From NCBI GenBank assembly GCA_009760855.2, contig WPIO01000182.1, forward strand, positions 10,001-74,000: a stretch of 64,000 bases of DNA, read 5' to 3'. The translations under genes and the position numbers were made by a program. The notes under the pieces are model-generated. The model was not told the origin of the DNA. It worked only from the letters and a program-made list of their open reading frames with translations, and made no database searches. This DNA comes from Cristatella mucedo. Taxonomy: Eukaryota; Bryozoa; Phylactolaemata; Cristatellidae. Positions 32,982 to 64,000 of this stretch are shown here, piece by piece; position 1 is the first letter of the stretch; every line of letters starts with the position of its first letter.

Positions 32982-35331
32982 CGAGCCCTGCGAAGTCATT
33001 GGGCGTTCACTGTCGCCGGTTTTGCAGCTTCCGTCAGCATCACCAGCGCTGCCGCTTTTTTGCTCCATCACTAATTGACGAGACCGACCGTGGCAGCTGC
33101 CTTTCGGCAGCCTTGCTTGCAGCGCGCGTCAAAGCCTCGATGGCCTGGTGTCCAGTCGGTAGAGCTGTGGCTGCGGTGCCGTGCTGTTGGCTGTTAGCCG
33201 CCAGCTCGGGTGACAAGACGGACGGCATCTGGTCGCTACCGAAAGGTGACGTTTTTTGCTCTTGGTGACCGCATCGGAGGCATCGACCTGCTGACCAGCC
33301 TGTCAGTCGTCGACGCTCGTGGTAGCCGAACTGCTGCGCACTCTGTGCAGACCAGGAGGACCAAGCTCACTTATCTGACGGTCTACCGTTGTCATAGTGA
33401 CGACTCGTCACTGGACACTGAGCCCACCGCCGCACGGGTGGTGGCATTGTGTCTTCGGGCAGCCTGCCATTGAAAGCTCGTGCGTACTAATTCGTACCGT
33501 CCGCGCTGTTGCCACTTCTACAGCAGCCGGCTGCCATTGATTGACCGCTGGGCCATCGCTCTCTGGATTGACCTCACGGATGTGGCCGCTGCAGCTGCCT
33601 GCTCGAGGCATCGAGCAGCAGCAGTTTGCATCGTGCTTGCATCTTTCAGCGTGCATCTTTCAAAAACGATGAGAACGAGGGAACCCTTTCGGAGGTTCTC
33701 TCGCCTATTTCTCCGAGCTTCTACACGGTGCCGGGTGGATTGCATGCCGAGCGAGCATAAGCAAAGTAGCCTGCAGCTGCCAGCAAAGCAGCCTGCTTTG
33801 CTGTAATAAACCATTTCCAGCGTCGCGTCGCTTGTTGCGGCTCGATGCTGTCAAATGTTGCTGGTCAAGATACAGTGATGACGGTTGCTGTCGGTGGGAT
33901 CTGATGCGACCGGTTGCTGCACTTGACACCGGTGCTCAGGCTCTGTGACCTGTTCTAACCGCATGATCAGCACTGCTGCTGCTGCATTGCCTTGACCTGC
34001 TGCGACATCAAGGCTCGGCATCGCCTTGACAGGTTGTGCTGGAACCATACTGCTTGCTGTTTATTTGAATAGTCACCGATAGCTGATCGCAGTGGGGGCA
34101 TGCCAAGCGGTCAGTTTGCTCGTTTCTTGAATTTGCATTAACGAAAAGACACCAGTGTCTGTTCAGCAATGCAACTATTCTCGAATGTTTCTGGCAGCTC
34201 GGAGCACCTCCCCTTTCCCATATGTAGGGGCCACATCTTAAAAGTTGCTCTGATGCCAGCCAAGTGGTCGCCGGCACCGAGAAGATTGCAGCAGCTCCAG
34301 AATGAGTTGCAAAAAAGTCAGTGGCATCATGTAATCGTTGAGGAATGTCCACAAGTTCCGAGGCTTGATCCACCGTACGAGCATGGCAGTAGTGTGTAAT
34401 GTGAGTTGATTTTGCCATTCCTAAAAAAATGCCCGATTTTTCTTCAATGCAAGCATCTCCGAGGACTCTAGAGGTAGTTTTACACTTTTAGCTCCTGAAA
34501 CGACAATCTTAACTTCCCGTCTGAGGCTATATTGATGAAGTTGGTGGTCTAGCGATTAGGATGTACACAGAACAGCTGGGTACACAATTCGTTTGACAAC
34601 GATTACCCTTTGGTACGCTGGCAAAAATAGAAGTCGCACTAGTATATCGGAACTGTACTAAGAGACCATGCGCGAATAAAGCAAAGAACGTAATAATTCT
34701 TGCTGGGAAAGTCAATTATCTACTAGTTGCACAAAATTCAACTGCTTGTGATGCAGCTTTTATTAAAAAAAAACAGTATTGCTAAAAGGAATTAACTTTC
34801 AAAGTATGTTGTTCGTAATCGACTGTATTTAATTCACTGCGAAAAAATTTAATATGATCGCGCTGAATTGCAAACGCGAATAAAGAAGCTTCGCCAGTGT
34901 CTAAAGCAAAGGCAAAACTGAACAGAAGCGGAGAGTGGAAGCACTTCGCAATGCCTCCATTAACGAACCAATTCTACCATTAAGCTGGGCAGCTGGCCAA
35001 CGATTCAACAGGTACAGCGTCGGCCGAAAGGCAATCGGCAAGTTGTTCAATCCTGCGAATTTGCAATAGCATTGTGGCTGATTCGATGCTTGCTCCTGTT
35101 CGAAGCGAGTTTTTCGACTGGACAATGGTACGGGAATTCGGCCGCGAAGCTCGTCTCGTCGCGCTGAAGCTCGACGACTTTTTAAGCCACGTTTTGCGAC
35201 GTATTCTGTCAGGGCCAGGACGAGCCAGCGTGAAAAGCAACATCCGGGGCCAACACTTAAGCTGCAGGAGTCAGAGAGCGCCGCCCAGCGCCGTCATCCG
35301 CGAACGCCCAGTACCGGAACGAAGCGGAGTA
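32982..35331 (+). other. Furin 3' UTR and intergenic spacer
   Basis: About 2.35 kb separates the furin stop from the next gene's start. The first AATAAA is at 33805-33810, giving a predicted 3' UTR of about 0.85 kb. A possible tRNA-like SINE head lies near 34535-34600. AT-rich sequence at 34740-34900 holds nothing recognisable. Confidence 0.6.
33805..33810 (+). terminator. Candidate polyadenylation signal for furin
   Basis: AATAAA, 824 bases after the furin stop codon and the first such hexamer downstream of it. Cleavage site not determined. Confidence 0.5.
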
Positions 35332-61845
<26,514 letters not shown>

Positions 61846-62879
61846 GTACGTACAGGTAGATTTGGCAGCGATTCTTTCAACCATGGTCGAAAGAGCAAGA
61901 TGGCCAACCCGCATGCCTATGGGGGACTACATTCATTGCTATTACAGAGGCTTGATAGACGCATTGACAGTGCATAAGCACCATCCAGATTGAATCGAGC
62001 GATATTGAAATGCCTTTAAACTACTTACTTATGCACTAATAGAAGAAGTCGCCGTAATTCGCCTTCTATTCCATAATAAGATAGGGATACTTTTGCATAC
62101 CTTAGCAATCTGTGACAAATTCATCCTCGTAGAGCGCAAGTCAGCAATGGCTCACCACGACTCCAGCAGACTAGTAAGTTTCTTCTGCTCTTATAGCACA
62201 AGTACGATATGTATACACTCGTGGTTACTGATGCTAATAATTCGCGATAGACAATGCAGGCACCAACCACAGTTGCTGTCAAATTTTTTGATGAGCTACC
62301 GTTGTCCACATCCAGCGAATGATCTTCTCCGCAGGTGAGGATGCATTGCAAGAAGGGGGCTGAGGGGAACCAGCTCCCTTAAGCCGAACGGCCAGCTCAA
62401 GTGTGGATTGCCTAACTGCCTTCGCTACGGCATGACTGTCTCAGCAAGTTTAAGGTTCGGCCTCTCCAAAAGTCTAGCTGTTTCCGGATTACGGCTCTTC
62501 ATAGTGGTATCTGTGGCCTGATACCTGTATATTTTTGGGCATCGACTTCATGTACTAAGACTCTGTACACTATGGCTTAGCTAGTTTTCGCATTCTACTT
62601 CGAAGGGTTCGAGGAGGTGATGACCATGAGTGCGCTGCTAGCGTTTTCTGACCGTTGTAGAATTTTCCGAAAATCGAAGTTCTTATGAGCGTTGAATACG
62701 GAAATTGCTACAGATGAAAACCGTTCAAGGCGTGCGGTTATGTTCTCTGACAAAGTGCATACGAAATTACATGCTTACAAACACACGTATAAATGCTAGC
62801 CACTTGTGTTCACCAACAAGCAGTCGGCAGTCGTTCCCGCACCTGCTGAGCTAGCTGTCACTATAGGGTACAGGCATTT

Positions 62880-63725
62880 CACCCCCCCCCCCTACTGGAC
62901 GTCCCCCCCCCCCCCCGATTCCCCCCCCCCCCGACATTCCCCCCCCTGGGGTAGGATGTTCCCCCGTTATACGGTTTAGGTTTTCGGGCTTAGGGTTTTT
63001 AGGGTTTAAGTTTTTTGAAGGTTTAGGGTTTAGCGTTTAGGGTTTTAGGGATTAGGGTTTATAATTTAGGGCTTAGGTCTTTTAGGGTTTAGAATTTAGA
63101 GTTTAGGGTTTTTAGGGTTTTGGCTTTAGCGCTTAGAGCTTAGAGTTTAGGGTTTAGAGTTAAGGTTTTTAGGATTTAGGCTTTAGCGTTTAGAGTTTAG
63201 GGTTTAGAGTTTAGGGTTTTAGGGATTAGTGTTTAGGGTTTAGGTTTTAGGGTTTAGGGCAGGCTGCGACTCCACCGCCGAAATCCACCTTTGCTCGTAT
63301 ACCGCGCTCTGATTAGTTCGTATTAGGGCATAACTAGATCTCTTGAGGTTGAGTTATATTCAGTAGACCTCTGAGGCGTAGCGCTCATTTGCAGGAACGC
63401 GCGGCACACCGTAGCGCGAGCCGCTTTGACGGGTACGAACACGTGCCTGGCGGCGTCGAGCGGGACCTAACTTCCGCGGGACCGAACTGTATAGCTCGCC
63501 GCTGCAGCAGCCGCTGAAACCGCCGCCGCCGCTCGCTACATTAGAAACCACCTTTCCAATTCATCCATTCCTCCAATAAAATGAGTTGATTTTATTTTAA
63601 TAGAGCATGAACTTCATTTAATCATGTATATACATATATAGATATATCTCTCTCTGCGTATTCTTAGTTATACATTCATCAACATAGGGGGAAATGTCCT
63701 ACGGGGGGGGGAATGTCCTACAACG
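62880..63725. mobile_element. Candidate element with poly-C ends and inverted gtaggacattccccc-like termini
   Basis: The left side has poly-C runs, gacattcccccc and gtaggatgttccccc (62951-62965). The right side has gggggaaatgtcctac and ggggggaatgtcctac (63688-63720), the reverse complements. The pair could be terminal inverted repeats of a non-autonomous DNA transposon of about 0.8 kb. No target duplication was confirmed. Confidence 0.45.
62966..63258. repeat. Degenerate TTTAGGG-type repeat array
   Basis: About 290 bp of ggtttaggg, agggtttag, tttagagtttaggg variants. It resembles the plant-type telomeric heptamer TTTAGGG in a degenerate state. Animals usually carry TTAGGG. Confidence 0.8.
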
Positions 63726-64000
63726 GTCACTGTAACTTTGCCATCTCTCGGTGGCCATATTGTTTGGTACGATCTTGCATGCCTATTATCTTCGCTAATG
63801 TCACCCAAATCCAATCCTGGATGCTGCTCCTTCTGCCAGGGTTCGAGCAATAGTTGTCGGCCGACGAAAGCCCAGCCGAAGCAAAAGACAGACGTAGCAA
63901 GCGCATTTCCAGTATTTCCCGTTTTGAGTTTCGAACCGCCCAAGCTTACTCTCCGTTAGGCACTGCAGTGAATCCCCCCCCGTAGCTTAGATAAGTTAAT

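Larger units (their letters stand above)
61846..64000 (+). other. LRR gene intron running off the window
   Basis: No further LRR exon found. Contains the poly-C/TTTAGGG block at 62880-63725. The remaining sequence, including 63740-63960, shows nothing recognised. Confidence 0.6.

Noticed and set aside
32231-33268. 345-codon + frame over furin exon 10
   Set aside because: It is a shifted frame of the Cys-rich/TM exon; the correct frame is fixed by Cys pattern, membrane helix and splice phase.
63668-63943. 91-codon - strand frame at the window end
   Set aside because: No domain recognised, and it overlaps the candidate inverted-end element.

Overview
The window is from an animal (bilaterian) nuclear genome. 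It has spliced genes with GT-AG introns, dense microsatellites, LINE/SINE/LTR/DNA-transposon debris and no operons. The furin sequence and the repeat mix suggest an invertebrate, but the species cannot be fixed from sequence. A flatworm, mollusc or annelid-type host is a guess, prompted mainly by a SPIN hAT element, a family known from tetrapods, a triatomine bug, a pond snail and a planarian.

Two genes are visible, both on the + strand. (1) 6.85-32.98 kb holds most of a furin-type proprotein convertase. Nine constant exons (6853-6962, 9364-9440, 11284-11545, 11852-11994, 12354-12524, 16587-16820, 17067-17255, 17681-17796, 32197-32981) encode the S8 catalytic domain, most of the P domain, and a short Cys-rich region with a transmembrane helix and cytoplasmic tail. 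All splice phases fit. One intron (17256-17680) uses a GC donor. The last P-domain segment exists twice, in exon 9a (23088) and exon 9b (24533). Both have the same phase, and each can either splice on to the membrane-anchor exon or read through to its own stop. Exons for the signal peptide and propeptide were not found and probably lie upstream. (2) 35.33-61.85 kb and beyond is the 5' part of a secreted or membrane leucine-rich-repeat protein. It has a signal-peptide/LRRNT exon and three phase-2 exons each carrying one LRR, separated by introns of up to 13 kb. Its 3' end is outside the window.

The rest is repeats. A CR1/L2-superfamily LINE is present in several copies (5996-6240, 39825-42215, 52555-54480, 59537-60304). 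Fragments of related LINEs lie at 36050-37800, 38285-38430, 52960-53310 and 55120-55720. At least two tRNA-derived SINE families occur; one carries the same 3' hairpin tail as a LINE. A decayed Ty3/Gypsy element lies at about 20.3-22.45 kb, an R2/NeSL-type endonuclease fragment near 50.0-50.46 kb, a complete 186-bp SPIN element with an 8-bp duplication at 10890-11075, a pogo-like MITE at 58001-58172, and a poly-C/inverted-end element enclosing degenerate TTTAGGG-like repeats at 62.88-63.73 kb. A perfect 31-bp hairpin followed by a 93-bp tandem duplication sits in the intron before the alternative furin exons.

The most interesting biology is the alternative C-terminal architecture of the convertase (two P-domain ends, each with membrane or non-membrane outcomes), followed by the SPIN insertion and the SINE/LINE tail sharing.
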